Program-made: the position numbers and the translations under genes | The notes under the pieces: model-generated | Told to the model about the DNA's origin: nothing | The model's database searches: none | What the model saw: the letters and a program-made list of their open reading frames with translations, nothing else | Origin: Branchiostoma floridae | Lineage: Eukaryota; Chordata; Leptocardii; Amphioxiformes; Branchiostomatidae | DNA length: 64,000 nucleotides | Reading direction: 5' to 3' | Assembly (NCBI RefSeq): GCF_000003815.2 | Contig: NC_049983.1 | Coordinates: forward strand, 782,524-846,523 | Shown here: piece after piece, positions 24,898 to 35,196 of the stretch | How positions within the stretch are numbered: the first letter of the stretch is position 1 | Layout: every line of letters starts with the position of its first letter

Positions 24898-26257
24898 GTA
24901 AGTTTCTCCTCCCTAAGATTCGTGTTGAAGTGACTGATATTCAGGATCTACAATGGACCTCCCACAGATCTTGGCGTGTAAAATAGCTATTCCTTTGAGG
25001 AATATACTTTCAGGGGCATTTACTGAACTTACTACACAGTCACCAGACAGGTTAAAGTCCAGCAGGGTGAAACGTATACAATGCTGATGCAATGGCCGAG
25101 TGGGTAGAGTGTTCGCCTTGCATTCGGTAGGTCGTTTGATCCCCGGCCGAGTCATGCCAACGACTTTAAAATGATACTTCATGCTGCTTTCTCTGCTTAG
25201 CACTCAGCATTTGGGAAAGAGTATGGAATTTGAACACACACCACTACCAGTGGACTAGCCCCCTGCTGTAGTTTGCACAGGGCTAACGTTACTGAAACGG
25301 AAACTAGTGGGCGCCGCCCTATGCGCCATTAGGCGCGGGAAGGACTTTGACTTTGACGTATACCAATAGCGTAAGTTTTTATATGGTGCCTACCTGGTGA
25401 AATCACAATGTTTATATACAGACTTTAGTAGTAATTAAACTTGTAACTTCTTAGGCCAAACAAAAATCCTAGCGAAATAGTAATTTTCACGCAAATCAAT
25501 CTTCGGCTAACTCGTATGCAGCCCAGCTGGCTGAAACTACTTGTTTCTTGTAACATTAAAGAGATACCTAATAAGATGTCAATACCTTCCCTTGATACAA
25601 ACGTCCCATGTTAATCACGTTTCATCACAATATGATCATTCAAAGTTCATATAATTTCTGTTTGTATTTCAGCTACTTGTTCTTGAAAGACGGGGACACC
25701 ATCCAGCTCCCTGAGATAGCAGGAGCGACCATCCTCTGGGCGTGGTTACGCTATCTTCTTACTATGTTGCTTGGTGTTGCTCTGGGTGGATGTGTCGCCA
25801 CCTTCATCTTGGTACGTGTCTTATTGTATAAACTAATGATGAGCCCGTCTTAACTCCTCATTACGAAATCAAGTTTCACTTTCAACTAGTCACTTGGCTT
25901 TATTCTTTGTAACATGTGATTCGTGCTGGAAGGTTTAGCACAACTTGATCAGTGCAGGGTTATCACAAACAAGTAACGTCAACATATCATCATTTATGTC
26001 ATGACAACATCGTGATGACAGTTTCTTAAACGTCAAATATGACACAAAAATGATACATTTGTTTCGATACTATCTTTCAGATGACAACAAAGGATGTGCT
26101 GCCCTGGGTGTGTTTGGGTCTGTGCATTTTCTTCTTCATTGTGCTCATCGCTTCGCACGTGTACAAACCAAAAGCCAGCGAGGCGAACAAACAGAAATAC
26201 TTGCAAAATCTGTCCGAGGCACGTGCAGCACAGCAAGATACCGGTGTAGGCATCTGA
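24767..26257 (+). CDS. Three-exon gene for a small two-pass membrane protein, function unknown
   Basis: Exons 24767-24897, 25673-25811 and 26081-26257 join in frame (phases 2 and 0) with donors gtaagt and gtacgt and acceptors tttcag. They give 148 residues. Residues about 1-60 are soluble, with RCGKQLFGKSD, EAFVETKFYHVGLMPCAPEE and SYLFLKDGD. Two hydrophobic segments follow: about 70-90 (LRYLLTMLLGVALGGCVATF) and about 98-114 (VCLGLCIFFFIVLIAS). The tail is basic, then Ala/Gln-rich. The ATG at 24767 is chosen because TAA at 24740 blocks the frame upstream. I do not recognise the family. The pattern CG..xFGK...T.F....P..SY vaguely recalls short membrane proteins of that layout, which is only an impression. 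AATAAA follows at 26724. Confidence 0.6.
25088..25358 (+). mobile_element. tRNA-derived SINE
   Basis: An A-box-like tggccgagtgg (25093-25103) and a degraded B-box gtttgatccc (25134-25143) have the spacing of a tRNA. The tRNA head runs into an unrelated body and ends in actttgactttgac. It cannot fold as a working tRNA because the acceptor ends do not pair. It lies in intron 1 of the membrane protein gene. Confidence 0.6.
25673..25811 (+). CDS. Membrane protein gene, exon 2 (first membrane segment)
   Basis: The acceptor atttcag precedes C TAC TTG TTC. It has 46 codons and ends ATC TTG before gtacgt. It contains a run of about 22 hydrophobic residues with small Gly/Ala positions. Confidence 0.62.
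26081..26257 (+). CDS. Membrane protein gene, exon 3 (second membrane segment and tail)
   Basis: The acceptor ctttcag precedes ATG ACA ACA. It has 58 codons, then TGA at 26255-26257. The hydrophobic segment CLGLCIFFFIVLIA is followed by HVYKPKASEANKQKYLQN, consistent with a cytosolic basic tail. Confidence 0.6.
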   Translation: MTTKDVLPWVCLGLCIFFFIVLIASHVYKPKASEANKQKYLQNLSEARAAQQDTGVGI

Positions 26258-26723
26258 GGCTGACCCCCTGTTGGCTCCAAACGTCTGAATCCTGAAAACA
26301 ACAATAACAAACAAACAGATAAACAAAACAAAACAAGGCGAGAGTTAGTGTAGTGACACTGTGTCATCAGTCCCTGATCCATGATAGAAAGCAGTTTGAT
26401 GAAGTTAGAAACATATGGTTTTAATAGAAATACTTATGAAAGTTGTCAACGACGATTCACAAACGTCCATACACACTTCATTCGCCGGGAATCAATCAAA
26501 TCATTCGCGGCCATATGGATAAGTTGAAGGTTAGGTTTGTAGTGAGTACGCCGTCCCTGGTTGGCAAGACCCGGCTGGTATGAGGGCGATATACGTATAC
26601 ATTACGCGTATATAAGGAGAATGTAGTCACACGGACCACATACATTACATATCCCAGGGCCCGATATCTAAACGGGGTAGTTCGGAACACTGTTTCTCCT
26701 TCCGAAAAAAGAAAAGGGTTAAG

Positions 26724-26729
26724 AATAAA
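26724..26729 (+). terminator. Polyadenylation signal of the membrane protein gene
   Basis: AATAAA lies 467 bases after the stop codon in an A/T-rich stretch. Confidence 0.45.
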
Positions 26730-26749
26730 GTTAATTTATCATGAATGAA

Positions 26750-28301
26750 CAAATTTCATCGCTGATGTTTGTTTTTTTGTTCAATGATTTGTACCCTTTA
26801 TGTTGATTAGTCATCAGTGGAGACTAATGTGACATAATGTTATGATAACCACAAATATAGTAGTACGGATTAGAAGTCGATTGATAAGTAAACTGTGGAA
26901 AATAGACTGCTTTGCACGTTATCTCACAACCCTAGAGCGAAACTGAACAGCAGTATTGGCTTATGTGTGGAGAACAGATCAGTTTGATGATGACAAGGTA
27001 GTTTGAATAACTTGCCAGAGGACTTTGTGACTGCGCAATGTACTATGGGAAGCTCCGTACAATGAATGACGTTCTGGAACGTCACAAACGTATCCTTGGA
27101 ACGTCGCGACTTTGAGAGAGAAGGTTTTGAGTAAACAAACGTAAGACGAAGAGGGCAGTCCTTAAAAATACCTTCGTTTCAATCTTTGCGCGGAGATTTT
27201 GAATATAGTGACAAAAGAAATAGCCATTATGGGTTGTAATTTGTCAAAATGTAAAATTAAACCTGCAGAAGCAGAAGCCGCTCCTCGGTCCTTGCCCGAA
27301 ACCAGGTGACTTGGTTTTAGACTGAATTATAGATCTACAAAAACTACTGTTCCACTATGCCGGGCAATAATTCGCAATTACCGGCGCGAAATGCATGACG
27401 GGTAAAATCCGCCATTTTGGGAGATAACTTGCCAACCCAGTGTTGCGTCACGCGTGTGTAGTGTCAGCGTTTGTTTAAGGAGATGGCGCTCCGCGTCGCG
27501 CCGTGCGGCGCCGCAGGTGTTCCCACCTGACAGGTACGAACGTACACCTGTTCTAAAGAAGATTCTAGAACTGTCAGTTAAGAATAAAGATAATTTTAAG
27601 TTTTTGAAGTCTGGTGTAAGACGTGTGTTTGTGTTTTACTGACACTAGTAGTGACAGTATAAGTAAGTGGAGTTTTTTTTTCTTTTTCGTTCCGGCCGTA
27701 ATGGATGAGGAGGCGGAAGTTTATACACATGAAGAGCTAAGACACAGGACGGTTCTTCATAGTTATACTGCTAATTTGCTCATGCAGTTCTAAAATTGAT
27801 TGGTTCATGGCAGTTATAAGCACTGATTGGTTCCTGACAGTAGAAAAAGACATGAAAAGAAGACACCAGCAAGAGCAATTTTCATCCTATCGGGAAAACA
27901 TAATTATTGTGAGCTCCTACTGCTAGTTTGTTAGTTTGTCTGTTCGATAAATCATTTCCCATTACACTAGCCACTTCATGAACAAAGGCAAAAGTAAGAT
28001 CCCGTTGATTTTATTAAAAAAAATATGTTCCTACATCACCACCAGTATGGCAGCATAAATGTACAGAACTCACAACTTAATGTATGAAAAATGTTTGAGA
28101 ATACATTTGAGGACATGTTACAGAAAGGATCCACTTTTATCTATTACATCTTCATTACATTGTCATTATTATCATCGGTCACAGTTCCCTGCTATCACAA
28201 CATAATCAGTAAAGGACCATTAAAAAAGTCACTGGCACTCAGCTGCCAGCAATTCAATACAGTTTATCTCTGCCAACTTGAATGGCTTGTATGCCGACTG
28301 T
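26750..28301. other. Mostly no gene; one candidate first exon
   Basis: Apart from 27229-27305, nothing is recognised. A GC-rich stretch (27370-27560) with ccgccattttggga could be promoter-like. Confidence 0.45.
27229..27305 (+). CDS. Candidate first exon with N-myristoylation signal
   Basis: ATG GGT TGT AAT TTG TCA AAA encodes MGCNLSK, a good myristoylation start with a Cys next to Gly for palmitoylation. The reading continues KCKIKPAEAEAAPRSLPET to a donor-like AG|gtgact, and the unspliced frame stops immediately afterwards (TGA). No matching acceptor exon is identified, so this is a weak call based on the motif and the donor. Confidence 0.27.
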
Positions 28302-29225
28302 TTATTTGACCAAGTCTGGCTGCAGGTTCCGAACCAATGCAGCACAGACCTTGATAATGTCATCTACTGCTGACATGAGTGTTATGGGAAATGTACCCTC
28401 CAGGATTTTGAAGTCCTTCAGCCGATTGTTAGCACGCTCTACGCGGATCCTCAAGTTTGCAACAGTTTTTGTTTTCTTTACTTTGTCTCTTGTCATGTGT
28501 CGCCTCCCCTATGCTGCTGGTGGTATTTCTAGTGTTGCATTCAGCAGCATCAGGTCCTCCCTGGATGGAAATCCCCTATCTGCCCATATTTTTATAACGT
28601 CATTTGGATCAACCAAATCTAAAANNNNNNNNNNNNNNNNNNNNNNNNNNNNNNNNNNNNNNNNNNNNNNNNNNNNNNNNNNNNNNNNNNNNNNNNNNNN
28701 NNNNNNNNNNNNNNNNNNNNNNNNAAAGGAGATGTGCCCATTTGGTGTGATCCCTACAAACGGCTTTTATAAAGTATTGTGTTTTTATAGTCATACCATG
28801 TGGAGGCTTGTAAGTCTAAAGATCTAGGTCTCTCAATAAATATTTCTGTACAATCAATTATGCATCTTATTCTACTACATTGTTTCTTGAACTGTGGTGG
28901 CAAGGTCTTGGAAATTGCAGCTCTACTTGGCCATACTATCAGTGGTTGTAGTGTAACAGACAGGAAGCGAACCCAAGTGTTGGCAATCTGTGAGCAAGAA
29001 CAGTTTTGTCCGACCATGGGTCTTTCTTGTCAGTGGGAAATGCATAGCTTGAAAGGATGGGGACAGTTGCATCATCAAAATCCTTTTTTGTTCCATGTTT
29101 TTATTTGGACATGTCCCTGACTTCCATTTTTTAAAGTTGATACAAGGAGGCTGAAACCGCCTTGGTTGATATGTTCCATTACCGCAGCCGACCACTGCAC
29201 ACAGCCTCATGTTGAACTCCGGCAC
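28302..29225 (-). pseudogene. THAP/DDE_4 transposase relic (ISL2EU- or PIF/Harbinger-like)
   Basis: The minus strand carries, from high to low coordinates, an N-terminal Cys motif (LCAVVGCGNGTYQPRRFQ) recalling atypical THAP zinc fingers, then a DDE_4 nuclease: VWPSRAAISKTLPPQF, IIDCTEIFIERPRSLDL with the first Asp, GITPNGHISF in another frame, WADRGFPSREDL with the second Asp, and LRIRVERANNRLKDFKIL with the final Glu. The end reads CAALVRNLQPDLVK. Frameshifts near 28760 and in the N-terminal part, plus an in-frame TAG (plus-strand cta at 28509-28511), show it is dead. The gap 28625-28724 removes part of the core. THAP plus DDE_4 is known in ISL2EU and Harbinger-type elements; I cannot choose between them. 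Confidence 0.82.
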
Positions 29226-30077
29226 CTTAAAAAAAAGGAAGAAACATTAAAGCAAATATCAACACTTAAACAAAAAATACAGCTTTAAAGCGCAATACAC
29301 TTCAATGCACATTCTACATGCACCCCTCCCCACCGCAACGTTTGCATAACTTGCAGCGACCTTGCTTGCACATTTATTAGTACAGTTTTCAACCCAAAGC
29401 ACCAGTTTAATACTAATACGGACATCCAAGCCATTTACTGCGATTATTAGTGTACTCGCTGTTGTTTCTTTTTTTTTATCTTTCTAATCGAAGTGTTGGT
29501 CACAGTACGAAAGCTCCTCAGTCAGTGCAAGCGGGGTCATGTCCGGACACGAGAGATCACGAGACAATGACCATATCGGCTTTCATTATTGTGAAGACAC
29601 AAGGTCGTGCATTTTAGCTAACATTTTTACGGTTTATAACATACGTAGGTTAAAATTCCCTAATTATGTCACACTGGTAACCTTTACAGACAAAAACCTG
29701 GTTGTAGTGAGAAGGGACAAATTCTAGAAGTAAGCGGCAAAGATAGATGGCATCGTGCATGGGGGAGGGTTGCATGCGTTATCACTAACTATGGTAACAC
29801 TTGCTTGGATACCGTCAAAAAACGTACCGTTAATTCCTCTGAAGCGAAACTGAACACGGTGTTTCAGGTACACAAGGTTCAGGACATTGTTGGAACATCA
29901 GATCCAGGCGGGTAGCTGCCGTTAACGCCGTGTAGACGCTAAAAATCTCGACACTTGAACATTGAACCTGGACACACGCTGCCCTGTCGAACGCGACTTG
30001 TTTATCTCACTTTTTTCGTTGCTAAGGAAATTCCGCGCATGCGTACTGGTAAATGCAAATAGGCTTATTGTAGACAT

Positions 30078-31013
30078 TAGGGCTGGGTATCGGTACAGTG
30101 TACCGGTACAAAACCGGTTTTTCTTCTTGGACCGGTCCGAAAAAACCGGACCTGAAAAAAAATCCGTGAACCGGATGTTGGACCGATTCGAAAATTCACG
30201 TCAGTAACAGGCTATTGCTTCAGGCGGTCTTCGGTCCAAGACCAAGACTAATAATATTTTACGGCCAAACAAAGCTGCTACATGCAGCCGTAAATAATAT
30301 CTCTAAAGCTAAAACAGTATGCGTCAATTGACGGAGATGTGAGTTTAGGTAGTTTTGAGTAAGTGTCAACAGTGACTAGTCTACATGTAAATAACTTTTT
30401 AAAGTATTAAAATACTGTATGTGGCTAGTAATGCGACACATGTATATACTTGCACTGGCGTAAATTTACACTTGCCACTTTACACTTATTTACACAAATT
30501 TACACTTACAATTGGGTGGAAACATGGAAACATCTTGGACATGAAAAAGAAAAAGCCGACTTTCCAGCGTGTGAGCGGTTCTTCCGGGTACGGGCATAGC
30601 ATTAGAAGACTTAAGTACCATCATTTAGTATTTAGCTTGTTCAATATTGGAACTTGGAAGTTGTGACTACCTCATCATGAAAGAACGCAAACAGTACAAA
30701 TATTAGATTAAAGCTAAAGAACCAGTGTTTATTTTTTCAGATAACTAATTGTCCCAGAATAAAAAAGTGGTGTATTGCATTGTTACATATCCGTTTCCTT
30801 CCTGCATATTAGTTGTTTGCGTATCATTCCCATCTACAGTTTAAACACTCATAGAGACCTGTGTTTCAATCTAGCTATCCAAAATTTCATATGCATGACA
30901 TAGTACTACTGTTCTACTATAATCAGGTCCAGGTTCAGGTCCGGACCTGGACCTAATCCTCTGGACCTGAACCGGACCTGGACCTGAATTTTCTGTACCG
31001 GTACCCAGCCCTA
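30078..31013. mobile_element. hAT-like non-autonomous element, 936 bp
   Basis: The ends TAGGGCTGGGTATCGGTAC and GTACCGGTACCCAGCCCTA are inverted. The exact 8-bp duplication GTAGACAT lies at 30070-30077 and 31014-31021. Same family as 16087-16482. No transposase is visible inside. Confidence 0.9.
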
Positions 31014-31405
31014 GTAGACATGTAACTTCGTTCTATACGTAATGTGGGTTTTCTGTGCCATTGAAAATCAGGAATGGTGCCAGAAGCTGAATGAAAAACA
31101 CAATTTCAGACCAAGAGGATTATTAACAAAACAGATTAAGCAAGAAAAAGCAGCCCATGACAGATAAGGAGGACCCAGATTATCAAACCTAAAAACACTG
31201 CACTTGACTAGTAATCATTCTTGGTCTGATTCATGGTCTCCAACCGGGTCGGTCAAGACAATTGTTGGTGATATTTAACTAGCTATCTAGTTATGTTTCA
31301 ATATCTCGTCAAAAATCAGATATCGTATCATCTGATTCTATTTTCCTGTCGTCCCCTGTCTCTCTTACCACCTCGAATTCTTCGCTTGCACTCAGTGCCT
31401 TTAAA

Positions 31406-32299
31406 GTGCCTAAGTTGGGTAAATGTTGGAAACAGGCAGTGTTATCTGATGTTGAGACGACAGTATTATCTTCTGGATACAGGTTAGCTAGTCGGGCCAA
31501 AAAACAAGCTAGAAAGCTTCAGGCAAGGATTGCCAAGTGTTTGCATAGAAGAGAGAAGAACGCCAAGAGGGTTGTCGGGTCGGCCCCATGGCCATGCAAT
31601 ATTAATGCTGAGGAAACGTCTCCAGATATAGTAGTTGAGGATCCGGGCACAGTCCCGCACCTTGCTATGGCTCCGGCTCCGGCTACAAATGTGGTAGTAG
31701 ACGATCCGGACACAATGCCACACTTTGCTGAGGCGACGAATCCAGATATGGAAGTTGAGGGTCCCAACATAGTGCCACACCTTGCTGAGGCAACGAATAC
31801 AGATATGGAAGTTGAGGGTCCCAACATAGTGCCACACCTTGCTGAGGCAACGAATACAGATATGGAAGTTGAGGGTCCAAACACAGTGGCACACCTTGCT
31901 GACGCAAAAGATCCAAATACGGTAGTTGAAGATTCAAACACAGTCTCACACTCAAATGAAGTACCGGATCCGAATTTGGAAATTGAAGATCCAGGCCACA
32001 CCCCAAACCCAAATGCGTTCTGGAAGCAGTTGGATAAGTTGTCGAAGGAGGGACAATGGTCCACAGACCTGGCTGATGCCCTGCCGCATGCACCAGCGAA
32101 CTTTACTTCAAGGAGTGTCATCCTTATCACGAGCAATCCCAATCAGCCGACCATTTCTATCACACCAGACAGCGGCAACGAGTCCGGTACCCTTGTAGTA
32201 CTGTCATATTCTGCCAGGTGGGGCGGAGAGCATTACGATGCCGTCATCCAGAAGTGCGAGGACAGGTCTGATCCAGAGCACAGATCAGCAGCAATATGA
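31406..32299 (+). CDS. ORF with 19-residue repeats and C-terminal half of an OTU-like domain
   Basis: It is open for about 297 codons, and the same frame stays open upstream, so the GTG at 31406 is not a reliable start. A basic region (RAKKQARKLQARIAKCLHRR) is followed from about 31615 to 31990 by seven or so copies of a 19-residue (57-bp) repeat, such as TDMEVEGPNIVPHLAEATN. The C-terminal part (FWKQLDKLSKEGQWSTDLAD, PHAPANFTSRSVILITS, TISITPDSG, EHYDAVIQ) resembles the second half of OTU proteases, where the final His sits in HYD. The Asp-Gly-x-Cys half with the catalytic Cys is not seen. OTU domains of this kind occur in animal transposons, so this could be element-derived or a host gene fragment. 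Confidence 0.4.
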   Translation: MPKLGKCWKQAVLSDVETTVLSSGYRLASRAKKQARKLQARIAKCLHRREKNAKRVVGSAPWPCNINAEETSPDIVVEDPGTVPHLAMAPAPATNVVVDDPDTMPHFAEATNPDMEVEGPNIVPHLAEATNTDMEVEGPNIVPHLAEATNTDMEVEGPNTVAHLADAKDPNTVVEDSNTVSHSNEVPDPNLEIEDPGHTPNPNAFWKQLDKLSKEGQWSTDLADALPHAPANFTSRSVILITSNPNQPTISITPDSGNESGTLVVLSYSARWGGEHYDAVIQKCEDRSDPEHRSAAI

Positions 32300-32481
32300 G
32301 AACAGGACAGAGACACCGCCTTGCACGATGATTACATCGCCACTAAACATGACCGGAGAGCGAAGATCCCTTGTACGACCGCTGTTTTCAGCACATCACC
32401 GTGGTGGCAACTGAGGGGTCCCTTTTAAAGGTAAGATTGTTTCAGTTTGTCTTCCAGAAGTCTACAATTATGCTAATTTGA

Positions 32482-32900
32482 TGACGTCATCAGCCCAAAA
32501 TCCAAGATGGCGGACCGTTTGGCAAGATCAAGAAAATCTAGCTTGTTATCCCTTTAAATTTGTAACCACCTGGTATTTTTTCATCAAGAACCATCTAAAT
32601 GAATGTATTTAGTCTATTTTCATTGCCTTTTGTGATTATTTGTTGCAAAAAAAAGTATTTTTGAAAATTCAAGGTGGTGGATATAATATGGCGGAGCCCA
32701 ACTGGTATCTTAGATGCGCATGACGTCATTTTTGACGCCATTTTGACGTCATTGATGTTGCTACTGGCAACGCAAGTCGTAACAAACATTATTATTCTGT
32801 TATCTGCACTTGCTGTTACATTTTTTTAGCAAAACTTGAAGTTTTCTGAGAATACCCTATTTTCATGGGTCCGGCCAATACAATCAAATTGATGACGTCA
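32482..32900. promoter_or_regulatory. Cluster of four perfect CRE palindromes
   Basis: TGACGTCA occurs at 32482-32489, 32721-32728, 32744-32751 and 32893-32900, with further tgacgta/tacgtca half sites up to 32932. It is the binding site of CREB/ATF proteins. It may be part of an unknown repeat; activity is not shown by sequence. Confidence 0.5.
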
Positions 32901-33042
32901 TAATTACGTCATATTACGTTGACGTAACGTCAAACATTTAATACTTGTCAGATATTATGTCTATATCATCTACCAAACATTTGGTGGCCATACAACACAT
33001 CTTTCAAGAGTAATAGGACTTAGAAGTGGAGGGCCTCAAAAG

Positions 33043-33064
33043 CCCCCCCCCCCCCCCCCCCCCC
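33043..33064. repeat. Poly(C) tract
   Basis: About 22 C in a row, next to aagaacaggtaagcg. Confidence 0.85.
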
Positions 33065-33129
33065 GTCCAGGTAAGAACAGGTAAGCGATTTGCAGAGAAT
33101 CGAACGGGTGAGACTGTTCACGCAGTGAA

Positions 33130-33302
33130 GGAAATCGCACTGGTTCGATTCTCTTCACTTGAATGCGGAGCGCGCACGGCGATGGTGAGCCTATACTACC
33201 GTGCGAGACTATTCCCCTGGTGATGAAACGCGCACTGGTCAGCGCGATTCTCTTCGCTTGAAGGCGGAGCGCGCACGGCGATCGTGAGCCAATACTACCG
33301 GC
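33130..33302. repeat. Tandem duplication of ~65-70 bp, spaced ~100 bp
   Basis: gattctcttcacttgaatgc, ggagcgcgcacggcgat and gtgagcctatactacc at 33147-33201 recur as gattctcttcgcttgaaggc, ggagcgcgcacggcgat and gtgagccaatactacc at 33248-33300. Confidence 0.8.
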
Positions 33303-33982
33303 CTACTATCCTACCGGATTATATGTATTGCTCATTTGTCAGAACATTTTATACTTCCCGGCATATACGACATTCCGAAGTTACGCACCAGTACGTACGT
33401 ACTCAGCGGAGGGAGGGGGGCAAATATATTGTACAATGTACTCGGATCATTGAACAAGGCACAAACAACGCACTCACGATACTGAGATACACTTTGAAAC
33501 CTTTATTCAGACATTTTTATCATATTCAAGAGTGAAAAAGGACATGGAGTTAAATCAATAGTATTGTTTTCTTTTTCTACAGGTACAAATGGAACGTCGA
33601 CAGTTTCGATCTAACTCTGAGCAGCGCTAAAGTGAAATGAAGATGAAATGTACATGGACTTACAGGCTGGCGCTGTGCCGAACGAACGACGTGCAGCTAA
33701 TACTAGTATTCAGATATATGTATGTACAAGTATTACACGATGGAAAGAATATTTACAAATATTACACGATGGAATAAAGATGTACGCAGGCCGAGATATC
33801 GTACAGAATCTAAATTCTACATGGAAACATTAACTACGCTACTCGGACAAAGAAAAACATGGCGCGTCTTTATTCATTATCGTATATTGTCTGGTGAAAA
33901 AGTGTGAATAAACATTGTCACTTGAAATCCTACTTAAAGCCGTAATGGCAAAAGCATTTCAGTCGATGCTCAGACTTCAAGT

Positions 33983-34071
33983 ATGACACATCGTAGACCT
34001 CGCAGGGCTCGAGCGGAGGTTGATGACATCACTTCCAACGTGCAAGCATTGGATCTTGATAGAGACGCAGT
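33983..34071 (+). CDS. SWIM-like gene, exon 1
   Basis: ATG opens 29 codons plus GT before donor gtaggt. Without splicing the frame stops at once (TAG), which supports the donor. Confidence 0.45.
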
Positions 34072-35196
34072 GTAGGTTTTCTTTCTTTATTCTTACATAT
34101 GTTGAAATATCATTGTACAACTAACTCACATTCCAGTCAACCATGTACATATGTGGGATGTATCAGATGTAATTTTAGTGTGTTTATTTTTACATGTATT
34201 ATCTTTCTGTCATGTGCATTGATGTATTTATGTATTGTGGAGGACCGGAGGAAGAATAGCTCACCAAATAAAGTCAAAGTCGACATTACCGAATCAGACT
34301 GTTGTATTTGTTTCTGTGCGATTTGTCTATATAAATTTATTGGTGTTGGATTATTTAAATATTTTTAGATTTCTCTTCGCTGTAATAGTCGAGAGTGGGA
34401 AGCATGTATCAAAATGAGAATTAAAGATTTGTTGGAAATTATAATAATTACAACTTTTTAATAATTACAATTTTTTACAGATGCGTGTGTATTGGGCAGG
34501 TTGACCCTCTGCCGTGGTACGTAAGTCGCCTGCGGTACGAGTACAAGTGGTTTGCATTGGCAAGGGACAATACTTTTGCCCTTGCAGACTGCGATGCAGA
34601 AGGCCACCTTAAGCGACGCGCCTTCCAACTCGTCCATTCAAAGCAGTTCACGAAAGGATCAGATGAGAGCTGTGTCCTGTTCTTATGCTCATGTGACGGT
34701 GCAGTGGAACAGCGGGAGCGTCTGCGAGCTACAACCAGAGTGGTAGGCACTTTATTCTATGTCAACTCTGTACAAAGAGCAGAAGAACACAAAAGTATCG
34801 TATACATCGTCTTGTAGTAATTTTCTAGCGTTATCATTCCATCTTAGCCAAGTCACATATATAGAATACTTGGCGATTGTGTGCAAAGTAATACTACATT
34901 TGTTACATTCCAACAAGACATTATTGATTGATTGATTGATTATCCTTAGTGATATTTATTCTACCCCAGAAGTTCCTTAGTCTAGTACATTTTAAAAACA
35001 TGTGTCTGACTTTGTTGCGCGTTACATGTATGTGTAGTACACGTGTATTATCGTTTCTGTTCTAATATATATGTTTTTCTAACAGACAGAGGATTTGAAT
35101 GGCTTTGTGGCGCGTGAGGAAGGCTGTTACTGCTTTCATTCACAAGCAGCTAAGTCCATCCTCTCTGAGCCCGGTCTGAATAGGGTTAAAACATGA
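33983..35196 (+). CDS. Three-exon gene with SWIM-like CxC/CxH pattern, function unknown
   Basis: Exons 33983-34071, 34481-34742 and 35086-35196 join in frame (phases 2 and 0) with donors gtaggt and gtaggc and acceptors ttacag and aacag, giving 153 residues. The N-terminus is basic (MTHRRPRRARAEVDD). The middle has VDPLPWYVSRLRYEYKWFAL and RRAFQLVHSKQF. A Cys-rich part begins LFLCSCDGAVEQRE, and the last exon gives GCYCFHSQAAKSIL. Together CSC and CFH fit the CxC-xn-CxH spacing of SWIM-type zinc fingers, found in nuclear proteins and in some transposases. That link is inference. The last exon runs into TGA in a stretch that may be a repeat, so a longer splice form is possible. I see no known family over the full length. 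Confidence 0.5.
34481..34742 (+). CDS. SWIM-like gene, exon 2
   Basis: The acceptor ttttacag is followed by one base finishing a Val codon, then 87 codons to AGA GTG and donor gtaggc. It has balanced amino-acid use and a higher GC content than its flanks. Confidence 0.58.
35086..35196 (+). CDS. SWIM-like gene, exon 3
   Basis: The acceptor tctaacag is followed by 36 codons and TGA at 35194-35196. It includes EEGCYCFHSQAAKSILSEP. The last seven codons may be read-through into intron or repeat. Confidence 0.45.
   Translation, partial: TEDLNGFVAREEGCYCFHSQAAKSILSEPGLNRVKT

Noticed and set aside
25088..25160. Possible functional tRNA
   Set aside because: A- and B-box words are present, but the acceptor ends do not pair and the sequence runs into a SINE body.
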